This document shows, one piece after another, positions 8,479 through 17,696 of a DNA stretch of 64,000 nt (positions are counted from its first letter, which is position 1; every line of letters starts with the position of its first letter). A program made the position numbers and the translations under genes. The stretch is from Massilia agrisoli (GTDB taxonomy: Bacteria; Pseudomonadota; Gammaproteobacteria; Burkholderiales; Burkholderiaceae_D). Under the pieces are notes generated by a model that did not search any database, was not told where the DNA came from, and saw nothing but the letters and a program-made list of their open reading frames with translations. Location of the stretch: assembly GCF_020831365.1 (NCBI RefSeq), contig NZ_JAJHPV010000022.1, forward strand, positions 1 to 64,000. Direction: 5' to 3'.

Positions 8479-8675
8479 GCTATGTCACCGTTAGGTATGG
8501 AATTGAGCACGTCGTGCCCGCCACTGGCGGACCCGACTTCCCGCGAAAGCGGGAACCCATACTATGTATGCGCTGGAGGTCGAATCGGTTTATTACTGAT
8601 CGTCTTCAGTATGGGTTCCCGCGTGCGCGGGAACGACGAGGGTGTAGCGCTTCCACACTTAACGGTGACATAGCG
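8478..8675. mobile_element. MITE-like element with terminal inverted repeats
   Basis: About 195 bp bounded by 23-bp inverted repeats that match at 21 positions (8479-8501 and 8652-8674, beginning GCTATGTCACCG). The same 13-bp string, CG, eight T, GGC, occurs at both edges (8468-8480 and 8674-8686), as a target duplication would. Inside is a family B palindrome pair (8538-8562 and 8610-8637). No transposase is encoded, so any movement would need one supplied in trans. It splits the T-tract of the preceding terminator from its duplicate near ogt. Confidence 0.55.
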
Positions 8676-8717
8676 TTTTTTTTGGCTTGCGCCCCGCCGC
8701 TGCGCTAAACTGCGGGC

Positions 8718-9242
8718 ATGAAACCACAGCAAGGCAGTGACATCTTCAGCGCCATCGTCGCAGCGCCGTTCGGCGCGATCGGTATCCGCACCGACGCCGG
8801 CGTCATCCGCGAGCTGGTGTATTTGCCGCCGCACTTCCATGAGAAGGACGCTACCGACGCGCTGGCCGACGAGGCTTCCACCCAGGTGCAGCGCTACCTC
8901 GCCGACCCCGACTTCCAGTTTGACCTGCCCCTGACCGCCGCGGGCAGCGCATTCCAGCAAAAGGTATGGGGCGCGATTTCATCGATTCCGCGCGGCACCG
9001 TGCGCACCTACGGGCAGATCGCCAAGCACATCGGCTCGGCCCCGCGCGCCGTCGGCCAGGCATGCGGCGCCAACTGGTTCCCGCTGATCATCCCTTGCCA
9101 CCGCGTAACCGCGGCTGGCGGCCTCGGCGGCTTCTCCAACCACGATGACGAAAACGGCTTCCACCTGAGCGTCAAGCGCTGGCTGCTCCGCCATGAAGGC
9201 GTCACTGATTCTCCATGGCAACAGCAAGCAATCTGGCCCTGA
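8718..9242 (+). CDS. ogt: Methylated-DNA-[protein]-cysteine S-methyltransferase
   Basis: A 174-residue DNA-repair protein that removes O6-alkyl groups from guanine by irreversible transfer to its own cysteine. The active-site motif IPCHRV contains Cys127. The helix-turn-helix segment GTVRTYGQIAKHIG and the RAVGQACGANW stretch with the arginine finger are also present. The N-terminal half is a short Ogt-type ribonuclease-H-like domain. The 3' end overlaps the start of xerD by 28 bp, suggesting co-expression. Length is normal for Ogt. Confidence 0.93.
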   Translation: MKPQQGSDIFSAIVAAPFGAIGIRTDAGVIRELVYLPPHFHEKDATDALADEASTQVQRYLADPDFQFDLPLTAAGSAFQQKVWGAISSIPRGTVRTYGQIAKHIGSAPRAVGQACGANWFPLIIPCHRVTAAGGLGGFSNHDDENGFHLSVKRWLLRHEGVTDSPWQQQAIWP

Positions 9243-10120
9243 TCGACGAGTTCTGCGACAACCTCTGGCTGGAACAGGGGCTGGCCAAGAATTCGCTTGA
9301 GGCGTACCGGCGCGACATGCGCCTGTTCGCGCGCTGGCTGGAGGTCAAGCGTCCCGGCAACGACTCGCTGTATGCGGTCCAACCGCATGACCTCGCCGCG
9401 TATTTCGCCGACCGCCACGCGGAGTCGAAGCCCAGTTCGGCAAACCGTCGCCTGTCGGTGCTCAAGCGCTTTTACCAGCTGGCGCTGCGTAACAAGCAGG
9501 TGAACGGCGATCCCTGCCTGCACATGGCCTCGGCCAAACAGCCGACCCGGTTTGTGCACACCCTGAGCGAGGCGCAGGTAGAGGCGCTGCTGGGCGCGCC
9601 CGATGTCAGCACGCCGCTGGGCCTGCGCGAACGCACCATGCTGGAGCTGATGTACGCCAGCGGGCTGAGGGTATCGGAACTGGTAGCCCTCAAACTGGTC
9701 GAGCTGAGCCTGAACGACGGCGTGCTGCGCATCACCGGCAAGGGCAGCAAGACGCGGCTGGTGCCGTTTGGCCAGGAAGCGCGGCGCTGGATCGAACGCT
9801 ATGTCAGCGAGGCGCGCGGGGTGATCCTGGACGGCCAGGTCGACGACGCCTTGTTCGTCACCGCGCGCGGCGGGCCGATGACGCGCCAGATGTTCTGGGT
9901 GGTGATCAAGAAGCACGCGGCCAGGGCTGGCATCACGGCGCCCTTGTCGCCGCACACGCTGCGCCACGCCTTCGCCACCCACCTGCTCAACCATGGCGCC
10001 GACCTGCGGGTGGTGCAGCTCTTGCTTGGCCACTCAGATATTTCCACAACGCAAATCTACACCCACGTTGCGCGCGAACGGCTGAAACAGCTGCACGCAG
10101 AGCATCATCCACGTGGTTAA
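9215..10120 (+). CDS. xerD: Site-specific tyrosine recombinase XerD
   Basis: A 301-residue recombinase that, with XerC, resolves chromosome dimers at dif under FtsK control. An N-terminal SAM-like core-binding domain (about 5-90) precedes the catalytic domain. All six catalytic residues are visible: Arg152 (GLRVSEL), Lys176 (GKGSKT), His247 and Arg250 (HTLRHAF), His273 (LGHSD) and Tyr282 (TQIYTHV). This is a chromosomal Xer protein and not a sign of an integrated element: no attachment site or phage genes are near. It starts inside ogt. Confidence 0.94.
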   Translation: MATASNLALIDEFCDNLWLEQGLAKNSLEAYRRDMRLFARWLEVKRPGNDSLYAVQPHDLAAYFADRHAESKPSSANRRLSVLKRFYQLALRNKQVNGDPCLHMASAKQPTRFVHTLSEAQVEALLGAPDVSTPLGLRERTMLELMYASGLRVSELVALKLVELSLNDGVLRITGKGSKTRLVPFGQEARRWIERYVSEARGVILDGQVDDALFVTARGGPMTRQMFWVVIKKHAARAGITAPLSPHTLRHAFATHLLNHGADLRVVQLLLGHSDISTTQIYTHVARERLKQLHAEHHPRG

Positions 10121-10200
10121 TTCAAATGCCTTCCGCATAACTGCGTCATAATGGCAACGGGGGGCAGTGTTTACTATCCCATTAACCTGAGAGGTGACGC

Positions 10201-10371
10201 ATGGCTAAGACCAATTTCTCGTATGAGAAACGGCAGCGGGAATTAGAGAAGAAGAAAAAGGCTGAAGAAAAGGCCCGGAAAAAAGCAGAGGCCAAGCTCA
10301 GGGGCGAGCCAGAGGCCGCGGAAGAAGGCGACACGCCAGAGGAAACGCAGGAAGAGCAAGGCCAGGCTTAA
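10201..10371 (+). CDS. Small highly charged protein, 56 residues
   Basis: A short reading frame with a good ribosome site (GAGAGGTG) seven or so bases before the ATG. The product begins MAKTNFSYEKRQRELEKKKK and continues as a Lys/Glu/Ala-rich, helix-forming sequence with an acidic tail ending in EEQGQA. Similar short proteins with an N-terminal NFSYEKRQ-like motif are common in beta- and gammaproteobacteria and have no known function, to my knowledge. The charge pattern suggests a single coiled helix that may bind nucleic acid or ribosomes, which is speculation. It lies 80 bp after xerD. Confidence 0.75.
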   Translation: MAKTNFSYEKRQRELEKKKKAEEKARKKAEAKLRGEPEAAEEGDTPEETQEEQGQA

Positions 10372-10389
10372 TACCGGGCTGTTACATCG

Positions 10390-10554
10390 TAGGGCGGATA
10401 AGCGCGTCGCGCGCATCCGCCGATTTTGTTCGTAGTCACGCGAACGAATCGGCGGATGGTGGAGCAGGGGTTTCGAATCGCATGCGATTCGCCTGCGAAA
10501 CGGTATTCGCTTGCAAGCGGATACTCCTTTGCGCTTTGCGCTTATCCGCCCTAC
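10390..10554. repeat. Composite palindrome, family A
   Basis: The outer arms TAGGGCGGATAAGCGC (10390-10405) and GCGCTTATCCGCCCTA (10539-10554) are exact inverses. The left part also forms its own hairpin (10393-10421). It fills most of the gap between the 56-residue protein and the RND pump gene, which read toward each other. No gene is visible in it. Confidence 0.75.
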
Positions 10555-10571
10555 CGATCATGGCTAGGCGG

Positions 10572-13500
10572 TCACGCCGCCTCGGCCAGCGCGGCCTGTT
10601 CTTCTTCGCTATCCGGCGCGCCCTTGAACCAGCGCGCCGCCTTCCTGCCGAGGTTGTCCAGGTAGGTATACGCCACCGGCACCACCACCAGGGTCAGCAA
10701 GGTCGACGTGATCACGCCGCCAATTACCGCGCGTCCCATCGGCGCCTGCGATTCGCCGCCGTCACCCATGCCGATCGCCATCGGCAGCATCCCGAAGATC
10801 ATCGCCAGCGTCGTCATCAAGATCGGGCGCAGCCGTACCTGGCCTGCGTCCAGGATCGCGTCATGCTGGCTCTTGCCGTGGCGCTGGCCGTGGTTGGTAA
10901 AGTCGACCAGCAGGATCGCGTTCTTCGTCACCAGTCCCATCAGCATCACGATACCGATCACCGAGAAGATGTTCAGCGTGCTGCCCGTCACCAGCAGCGC
11001 AATGAGCACGCCGATCATCGACAGCGGCAGCGACACCATGATGGCGATCGGCTGCAGGAAGCTGCCGAACTGCGAGGCCAGCACGAGGTAGATGAAGATG
11101 ATCGCAATGCCCAGCGCCTTGGCTGCGCCGCCCAGCGTTTCGGCCATCTGCTCGGCCTCGCCGCCGACGTCGAAGCGCACGCCTTCAGGCAGTTCGATGC
11201 TATCCATCGCCTTCTTCACTTCGCTGTTGACGTCCCCGTTCGGGCGGCCTTCAATGGCGGCGTACACGGCCACCCGGCGTTCCAGCGCCTGGCGCTTGAG
11301 CACTTGCGGGCTGGTCGACGGCACGAACTCGACGACCTGGCGCAGTGGCACCATGACCGGGTTGCCGTCAGCGTCGCGCTTGCTGGAGGCGAGCGACAGG
11401 TCGGCCAGGTCGGACACCTTCTGGCGGCCCGACTTCGGCAGCTGCACGTTGACGTCGTAGTTCTGGCCGTCCGGCGCCAGCCAGCGGCTGATCTGGTCAC
11501 CCGCGACGAAGGGACGCAGCGCCAGGCCAATCTGCTGGGTCGACAGCCCGAGGTCGCTGGCCAGCTCGTTGTTGATCTTGACGATGGTCGCCGGGTTCGC
11601 GCCTTCCTGGCTGTATTCGATATCGACCACGCCCTTAATCTTGCGCATCTTGTCCATCAGGCGATGGGCGGCCGCATCGAGCTTGGCCTCGTCCTGGCCC
11701 AGGATCGCGATGAAGATCGGCTTCTGGCCGACCGACATCGTGATGCCGGCGATCGGCTGCAGGCGGGCGCGGATCAGCTGTTCCAGTTCCTTCTGCGAAC
11801 GGCGTTTGGTTTTCTTCACATCGGTCAGCTTGAGGTTGACCTGCGCGGTATTGCGGCCATCCCAGGTGCCCACCGTGGTGATCACCTTGTCGATTTCCTT
11901 GAATTCGCCAAGCGCCGCTTCGACCTGGTTCACCTTGGCGTTGGTGTAGTCAAGGCTGGAACCCACCGGGGTCTTGAAGCGCAGCTGGATGTAGCCATTG
12001 TCGGTTTCCGGGAACATCTCGCCACCGACCATCGGCATCAGGGCCAGGCTGCCGATGAACAGGGCCAGCGCCAGGGTCAGGGTCGACTTGCGCCAGCGCA
12101 GGGCAAGCTCCAGCACGCGTCCGTACCAGACGTGCACGCGGGTGATGCCTTGCTCGACCTTTTCCATCAGGTGGCCCAGCCACGGCACGTACTTGAAGCG
12201 GTTCTTGACCGGGTCGCGCCACACCGACGACAGCATCGGGTCGAGCGTGAACGAGACGAACAGCGACACCAGCACCGCTACCGCGACGGTAATGCCGAAC
12301 TGGAGGAAGAAGCGGCCGATGATGCCGTCCATGAAAGCCACCGGCACGAACACGGCGACGATCGCAAAGGTGGTGGCCATCACGGCCAGGCCGATCTCGT
12401 TGGTGCCGTCGTTGGCCGCATCGACGTGGTTCTTGCCCATGTCGTGGTGGCGCACGATGTTCTCGCGTACCACGATGGCGTCGTCGATCAGCAGGCCGAT
12501 GCACAGGGACAGGGCCATCAGGGTCAGGAAGTTGAGCGTGAAGCCGAAGTACTTCATCGCGATGAAGCTTGCCATCACGGAGATCGGCAGGGTCAGGCCG
12601 GTGATGACGGTGCTGCGCCACGAGTGCAGGAACAGGAACACGATCAGCATCGTCAGGATCGCGCCTTCGATGATGGTGCGCTTGACGTTGTCGAGCTGGC
12701 TCTGCACGCGCTGCGACTGGTCTTCCAGCACGGCCAGCTTGATATCGGCCGGCAGGGTCTTCTGCATTTTCTCGACCGCTCGCTTGATGCCGGTGCCCAC
12801 TTCGACCACGTTGGCGTCCTGGATCTTGGTCACTTCCAGCGTAATGGCGCGCACGCCGTTGATGCGCGAGATCGACATTTCTTCCTGCTCGCCGTCGACC
12901 ACCTCGGCCACCTGCTCGAGGTAGACCGGTCCGCTGGCGCGGCGCGCCACGATGATCTTGTTGAAGCCGCGTGCATCCTTGATCTTGCCCTCGACCCGCA
13001 CCAGCCGCTCGGCCGCGCCGTAGCTGATGTTACCGGCCGGGAGGTTGGTGTTGGTGGCCTGGATCGCGCGCAGCACTTCGTCGACGCCGACGTTTTGCGC
13101 CGACAGCGCTTCGGGCTTCAAATTGACCAGCACCTGGCGGTTGGTCTTGCCGTTGACGCGCACCTGGCCCACGCCGGCCACGCCCTGCAGGCGCTTGGTG
13201 ATGACCTGCTCGGTGAGCGTCGACAGGTCGCGCACGCTGCGGGTGTCGGACATCAGGCTCAGCTCGACCACCGCCTGCTCGTTGTCGCCTTCGGCGCGCA
13301 CGATGAACGGTTCCTTCGCTTCCTTCGGGAAGGCAGGGCGCACGCGGCCGATCTTGTCGCGCATGTCGATCATCGCCTTGTCCATGTCGGTGGACAGGTT
13401 GAATTCGATCGACACGCCGGCGCGGCCTTCCCATGAATTGCTGCGGATGGTCTTGACGCCGCTGACGGTGTTGATGGTGTCTTCGAGCTGGCGCGTGATG

Positions 13501-13685
13501 TCGTTCTCGACCTGCTCTGGCGAGGCGCCCGGATAAGCCACTTCCACCCATGCGAACGGCAGCGCCACGTTCGGCATCGCTTCGACACCCAGGCTGCGGT
13601 ACGAGAACAGGCCGAGCACGACCAGCGCCACCATCACCATGGTGGCGAACACCGGATTCTTGATACTGGTTTTAGTGATCCACAT
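10572..13685 (-). CDS. RND efflux transporter permease subunit (AcrB/MdtB type)
   Basis: A 1037-residue inner-membrane proton-driven exporter of the HAE1 family. It has the standard plan of twelve helices and two large periplasmic loops. TM1 lies at about 12-30, and TM4 carries the proton-relay pair Asp401/Asp402 in GLLIDDAIVV. Porter-domain motifs such as YPGASPEQVE and GRAGVSIEF are present. It lies three bases downstream of the periplasmic adaptor gene on the same strand. No outer-membrane channel gene is adjacent, so the pump probably uses a TolC-like protein encoded elsewhere. Substrate cannot be read from sequence, but the HAE1 type points to hydrophobic or amphiphilic drugs and not metals. 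Confidence 0.93.
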   Translation of the reverse strand: MWITKTSIKNPVFATMVMVALVVLGLFSYRSLGVEAMPNVALPFAWVEVAYPGASPEQVENDITRQLEDTINTVSGVKTIRSNSWEGRAGVSIEFNLSTDMDKAMIDMRDKIGRVRPAFPKEAKEPFIVRAEGDNEQAVVELSLMSDTRSVRDLSTLTEQVITKRLQGVAGVGQVRVNGKTNRQVLVNLKPEALSAQNVGVDEVLRAIQATNTNLPAGNISYGAAERLVRVEGKIKDARGFNKIIVARRASGPVYLEQVAEVVDGEQEEMSISRINGVRAITLEVTKIQDANVVEVGTGIKRAVEKMQKTLPADIKLAVLEDQSQRVQSQLDNVKRTIIEGAILTMLIVFLFLHSWRSTVITGLTLPISVMASFIAMKYFGFTLNFLTLMALSLCIGLLIDDAIVVRENIVRHHDMGKNHVDAANDGTNEIGLAVMATTFAIVAVFVPVAFMDGIIGRFFLQFGITVAVAVLVSLFVSFTLDPMLSSVWRDPVKNRFKYVPWLGHLMEKVEQGITRVHVWYGRVLELALRWRKSTLTLALALFIGSLALMPMVGGEMFPETDNGYIQLRFKTPVGSSLDYTNAKVNQVEAALGEFKEIDKVITTVGTWDGRNTAQVNLKLTDVKKTKRRSQKELEQLIRARLQPIAGITMSVGQKPIFIAILGQDEAKLDAAAHRLMDKMRKIKGVVDIEYSQEGANPATIVKINNELASDLGLSTQQIGLALRPFVAGDQISRWLAPDGQNYDVNVQLPKSGRQKVSDLADLSLASSKRDADGNPVMVPLRQVVEFVPSTSPQVLKRQALERRVAVYAAIEGRPNGDVNSEVKKAMDSIELPEGVRFDVGGEAEQMAETLGGAAKALGIAIIFIYLVLASQFGSFLQPIAIMVSLPLSMIGVLIALLVTGSTLNIFSVIGIVMLMGLVTKNAILLVDFTNHGQRHGKSQHDAILDAGQVRLRPILMTTLAMIFGMLPMAIGMGDGGESQAPMGRAVIGGVITSTLLTLVVVPVAYTYLDNLGRKAARWFKGAPDSEEEQAALAEAA

Positions 13686-13688
13686 GGC

Positions 13689-14918
13689 TTAGCCTTTCGC
13701 GCCCGCGGCCGCTGCCAGGGCCGCCTTGGTGGCGGGCGCGTCGACCTTGACCTTGCTGCCCGGCTTGACGCCATCGAGCTTCGCAACCAGCACGCGCGCG
13801 CCTGCCGCCAGGCCCCCGGTGACTTCGGCCATGCCGTCGTCTTCGTTGCGCAGGCCCAGCGTGACCGGCGTCGACACGACCTTGCCGTTTTCAAGCGTGT
13901 AGACCACGTCGCGGTTGTTCTCTTTGCGCAGCGCGGCCAGCGGCAGCAGCGGCGACGGCGCCGACTTGGTGGTGGTCAGGCTGCCCTTGGCGAACATGCC
14001 GCCGCGCAGGGCGGCGTCGGCGTTGGCCACGCTGATGTAGACCATCATCGAGCGCGAACCTGCCTCGGTGGTCGGATTGATGCGCGCGACCTTGCCGCTG
14101 AAGCTGCGGTCCTGGTAGCCATCGACCCTGAACGCGACTTCCTGGCCTACCTTCACCTGCGGGATGTCCGAGGCCGGCACCTGCGCTTCGAGCGTCAGCT
14201 GGCGCAGGTCGACAATCGAAAACACCGGCATGTCGGGCGAGAGCTTTTCGCCGGCCTGCACGTGGCGCTTGCTGATCACGCCGGACATCGGCGCGACGAT
14301 CACGGTGTCGTTGAGGGCGTTGCGCGCGAGGTCAAGCTGGGCCTGGGCGGCCTTGACGCTGGCGCGCGCCAGCGCCACTGCGTTGGAGGTCGCGTCGAAT
14401 GAGTTTTGCGAGATGAAGCTCTGCTTGAGCAGGGCCTCGCTGTTGGTGTTGTTCTTGACGGCGAGGTCGAGGCGGGCATTGGCTTCGTCCAGCACCGCCT
14501 GCTGCTGCGCGACGCGCGCGCGCTGGTCGGCCTGGTCGAGCCGCGCCAGTACCTGGCCCCGGGTGACGGCGGTGCCTTCTTCGATGGTGGCGCCGGTCAC
14601 CACGCCCGACACCTTCGACTTGACGGTGGCCTGGGCCAGCGGGGTCAGCGAGCCTGACAGCGGCAGCTTGATGCGCAGCTCGCCCTGGGCGATGCTGGCG
14701 ACGTCGCGCGGCGACAGCTCGTAGACGTCGACCTTCGGCTCGCCATTCGCCCCGGCTTTGGCCGCGACCGGCGCGGCGGCGGGCTTGGGCGGCTGCATGG
14801 CATACCAGCCGGCGCCGCCAATGGCGAGCGCGGCAACGGCGATCACGGGGGCGCGCCAGCGTTTTTTGCTGACAGTCTTGATGGAAGGGGCGGCCGGAGG
14901 CAGGTTTTCGAGTTTCAT
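13689..14918 (-). CDS. RND efflux periplasmic adaptor subunit
   Basis: A 409-residue membrane-fusion protein with an N-terminal membrane anchor (about 22-40, APVIAVAALAIGGAGWYAM). A split lipoyl/barrel-sandwich domain (VKSKVSGVV and APMSGVISK) flanks a coiled-coil hairpin (about 130-200), followed by a beta-barrel and a membrane-proximal domain. It would link the RND permease just downstream to an outer-membrane channel. The ATG at 14918 is preceded by AAGAAG. The frame is open further upstream, but the sequence there does not look like a protein of this family. Confidence 0.9.
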   Translation of the reverse strand: MKLENLPPAAPSIKTVSKKRWRAPVIAVAALAIGGAGWYAMQPPKPAAAPVAAKAGANGEPKVDVYELSPRDVASIAQGELRIKLPLSGSLTPLAQATVKSKVSGVVTGATIEEGTAVTRGQVLARLDQADQRARVAQQQAVLDEANARLDLAVKNNTNSEALLKQSFISQNSFDATSNAVALARASVKAAQAQLDLARNALNDTVIVAPMSGVISKRHVQAGEKLSPDMPVFSIVDLRQLTLEAQVPASDIPQVKVGQEVAFRVDGYQDRSFSGKVARINPTTEAGSRSMMVYISVANADAALRGGMFAKGSLTTTKSAPSPLLPLAALRKENNRDVVYTLENGKVVSTPVTLGLRNEDDGMAEVTGGLAAGARVLVAKLDGVKPGSKVKVDAPATKAALAAAAGAKG

Positions 14919-15239
14919 ATTCGTTCTTCTTGTGTGTTCGGTTGAACGGCAGCGGTCGCGCATGTGCTCCGCCCTGGAAACCAGGATGGAGCTCCACGCG
15001 CATGTTGACACTCTAGAAAAGCCGGGCCTCGCGCGCCAACGAAATGCGACAGGAAGCGATTTCGATCCGCTGGAATGCAAAAAAACGGGACGAAACGTCG
15101 GCGCGGGCGGTTTTGATGGAAGCCGGAAAGTGCAAGGGTCGCCGCTTTGCGTGTGCGCAAGCGCAGGGCGATTTCGGTGCCGCAAAATGGGCTTTGAAGT
15201 GCGCGACTAGTGCGCTCACTGCTTATTAAAGGATGTGCC

Positions 15240-17696
15240 GTGATTGCCAGCCCAAAGTCCACGCCTCGACAGCTCGAACCGGATGGGCCCGGGCGCGAGG
15301 CCATCGACGTACTGTACCGCTTCGTTGCAGCGATCGAACTGGCGCCGACCGTGGGCATCCACAGCATCGACCGCAATGGCGTGGTGCGCTTCTGGAACCG
15401 CCGCTGCACCGAAATGTTCGGTATCAGCGTCAATGAGGCGCTGGGCAAGCCGCTGGTGAGCCTGGCGTCGCATCACAGCGAAACCGAATTTGCCTCCGTG
15501 CTCGAGTCGGTCTGGGAAACCGGCGAACCGCAGGCGCGCGACTGGGAGGTCGGCCTGCGCGACGGCAGCACGCGCTGGATGTATTCCACCCACTTTCCCG
15601 TGCATCACAATGGCGAGCCGCAGCAGCTGTTCTGTATGGAAGTCGACATTACTGAGCGCAAGGCGCATGAGGCAGGGCTGCCGGACAGTCCCGGTTTCCA
15701 GGAACTGTTCGCGCTGGCCGGCGATGCGATGGTGCTGCTGCGGAACAACGTGGTGGTCGACGCCAACCCGGCCGCGCTACAGCTGTTCCACTGCAGTTCC
15801 AAGCAACAGCTGGTCGGGCGCACCTTGCCGGACTTCGCGCCCCCGTTGCTGGCCGCAGGCGAGCGGCCCGGGCAGGCCGCGCAATCGCTGGCCGATGTGG
15901 AAGGACGTTACGAATGGCAATACAAGCTGCCCGACGGCAGCGGCTTCTGGGGCGAGGTCCAACTCACGCCGCTGATGCTCGACCATGCTTCGATGGCGTA
16001 CGCCACCATCCGCGACATTACCGTGCGCAAGGCGTCCGAACGCACCCTGATGATGGCGGCGCAGGTGTTTGAAAACTGTCGCGACGCCATCGTGGTGCTC
16101 GACCGCAACTATACGGTCATCGCCGTCAACCAGGCCTTCTCGCAACTGATGGGTTATGGGCCGGATGACGTGGTGGGACGCCAAGCGCCCAGCCTGCGCT
16201 CGGGCGTGCACGACCAGGACTTCTACGACGAGATCTGGGAATACGTCGAACGGCATGACCACTGGGAAGGCGAAATCTGGACCCGCCGCCGCGATGGCCA
16301 GGAGTTTCCTTGCTGGGTCGCGTTGACGGCGATCCGCAGCAGCAACCCCGAACTGGCCGACTACATGGCGATCCTGTGCGACATCACCGACCGCAAGCGC
16401 GTGGAGGAGCAAAACCGCCACCTTGCCGAGCATGATTTCCTGACCGACCTGCCCAACCGCGTGCTGTTGCTCGACCGGCTGCGCCAGGCGTTGGCCGCCG
16501 CGCGGCGCCAGCACACCAGGGTGGCGGTCATGTTTATCGACCTCGACCGCTTCAAGGCCATCAACGACGGCTTCGGCCACCAGGCCGGCGACCACGTGCT
16601 GAAGGAAACCGCGGCACGCCTGATGCGCTGCGTGCGCGGGGTGGACACGGTCAGCCGCCAGGGAGGCGACGAATTTGTCGTGGTGCTGGCCGACATTGGC
16701 GGCGTCGACCAGGCCGCCCACGTGGCCCAGACCATCATGCATTCCATCATCCAGCCCATCAATGTGGCGGGACAGCAAATGAGCGTCAGCGTGTCGATCG
16801 GCATCAGCATCTATCCGGCGGACGGGGCCGACATCGACACGCTGATGCAGCATGCCGACGTGGCCATGTACCACGCTAAGCACGACGGGCGCAACGCGTT
16901 CCGCTTCTTCAGCCCGGAAATGAACGCCCACGTGGTGCAGCGCGTGCAGATGGAGAACAACCTGCGCCGGGCGCTGGCCGGCAAGGAATTCATCATCGAA
17001 TACCAGCCCGAGATCAGCGTCGAATCCGGCAAGGTGGTGGGGCTCGAGGCGCTGCTGCGCTGGCGCCACCCTGAACGCGGCCTGCTTGGCCCGGACGAAT
17101 TCCTGCCAGTGGCTGAAGCAAGCGGACTGATCGTGCCGATCGGCGAGTGGGTATTACAGCAGGCATGCGCACGGGCCAGGCGCTGGCGCGACGCGGGCCA
17201 TGCCGTGTCTGTCGCCGTTAACCTTTCCAGCACACAATTCTTCCATAACAACCTGCTGGCTTGCGTCGACCGGGTGCTGGCGCGCACCGGGCTGGAAGCG
17301 CGCTACCTTGACCTCGAGATCACCGAGGATGTCATCATGAGCGCGGACGAGGCGACCATCGGCGCCGTGCACGCACTGGGGCAGCGCGGCGTCCAGCTGA
17401 CCATCGACGATTTCGGCAGCGGCTGCTCGAACCTGTCCTTCCTGCGCCAGGTTCCGCTGTCAAAACTGAAAATCGACCGCACCCTGGTGGGCGAAATCTT
17501 GCGCGACCCTGGCGATGCGGGAATCATCCCCGCCGTCATCGCGGTGGCGCGGGGGCTGAAGCTGCGCGTGATCGCCGAAGGCGTCGAGACCGAAGAACAA
17601 TTGCACTTCCTGCGACGGCACGGCTGCGACGAGTACCAGGGCTTCTACGCCGGCAGGGCGTCAGCCGACCCGGACCTTACACGCCCGCATCGATAA
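15240..17696 (+). CDS. PAS-PAS-PAS-GGDEF-EAL cyclic-di-GMP protein
   Basis: An 818-residue cytoplasmic signalling protein with no membrane segment. Three PAS-type sensory domains (roughly 15-125, 140-260 and 270-390) precede a GGDEF domain (about 400-555) and an EAL domain (about 570-810). Both catalytic signatures look intact: GGDEF itself, preceded by an RGVD inhibitory I-site five residues upstream, and EAL with LEALLRW, DDFGSG and IAEGVET. It could both make and degrade c-di-GMP, with balance set by the PAS inputs. The GTG at 15240 was preferred to the GTG at 15210 because AAAGGA stands at the right distance. The 3' end overlaps the convergent gene by 20 bp. Confidence 0.9.
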   Translation: MIASPKSTPRQLEPDGPGREAIDVLYRFVAAIELAPTVGIHSIDRNGVVRFWNRRCTEMFGISVNEALGKPLVSLASHHSETEFASVLESVWETGEPQARDWEVGLRDGSTRWMYSTHFPVHHNGEPQQLFCMEVDITERKAHEAGLPDSPGFQELFALAGDAMVLLRNNVVVDANPAALQLFHCSSKQQLVGRTLPDFAPPLLAAGERPGQAAQSLADVEGRYEWQYKLPDGSGFWGEVQLTPLMLDHASMAYATIRDITVRKASERTLMMAAQVFENCRDAIVVLDRNYTVIAVNQAFSQLMGYGPDDVVGRQAPSLRSGVHDQDFYDEIWEYVERHDHWEGEIWTRRRDGQEFPCWVALTAIRSSNPELADYMAILCDITDRKRVEEQNRHLAEHDFLTDLPNRVLLLDRLRQALAAARRQHTRVAVMFIDLDRFKAINDGFGHQAGDHVLKETAARLMRCVRGVDTVSRQGGDEFVVVLADIGGVDQAAHVAQTIMHSIIQPINVAGQQMSVSVSIGISIYPADGADIDTLMQHADVAMYHAKHDGRNAFRFFSPEMNAHVVQRVQMENNLRRALAGKEFIIEYQPEISVESGKVVGLEALLRWRHPERGLLGPDEFLPVAEASGLIVPIGEWVLQQACARARRWRDAGHAVSVAVNLSSTQFFHNNLLACVDRVLARTGLEARYLDLEITEDVIMSADEATIGAVHALGQRGVQLTIDDFGSGCSNLSFLRQVPLSKLKIDRTLVGEILRDPGDAGIIPAVIAVARGLKLRVIAEGVETEEQLHFLRRHGCDEYQGFYAGRASADPDLTRPHR

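Noticed and set aside
7128-8510. Upstream extension of the histidine kinase frame to 8510 on the minus strand
   Set aside because: It runs antisense through dctP, which has a signal peptide and full family motifs. The extension is rich in His, Arg and Gln, typical of a GC-rich antisense shadow.
9215-10120. xerD considered as an integrase of a mobile island
   Set aside because: It matches the chromosomal XerD type, is embedded behind ogt, and no attachment repeats or phage-like genes are seen.
10482-13436. A plus-strand frame of 984 codons
   Set aside because: It is antisense to the RND permease and its translation is His/Arg/Asp/Val-rich with no domain. The permease has complete family motifs.
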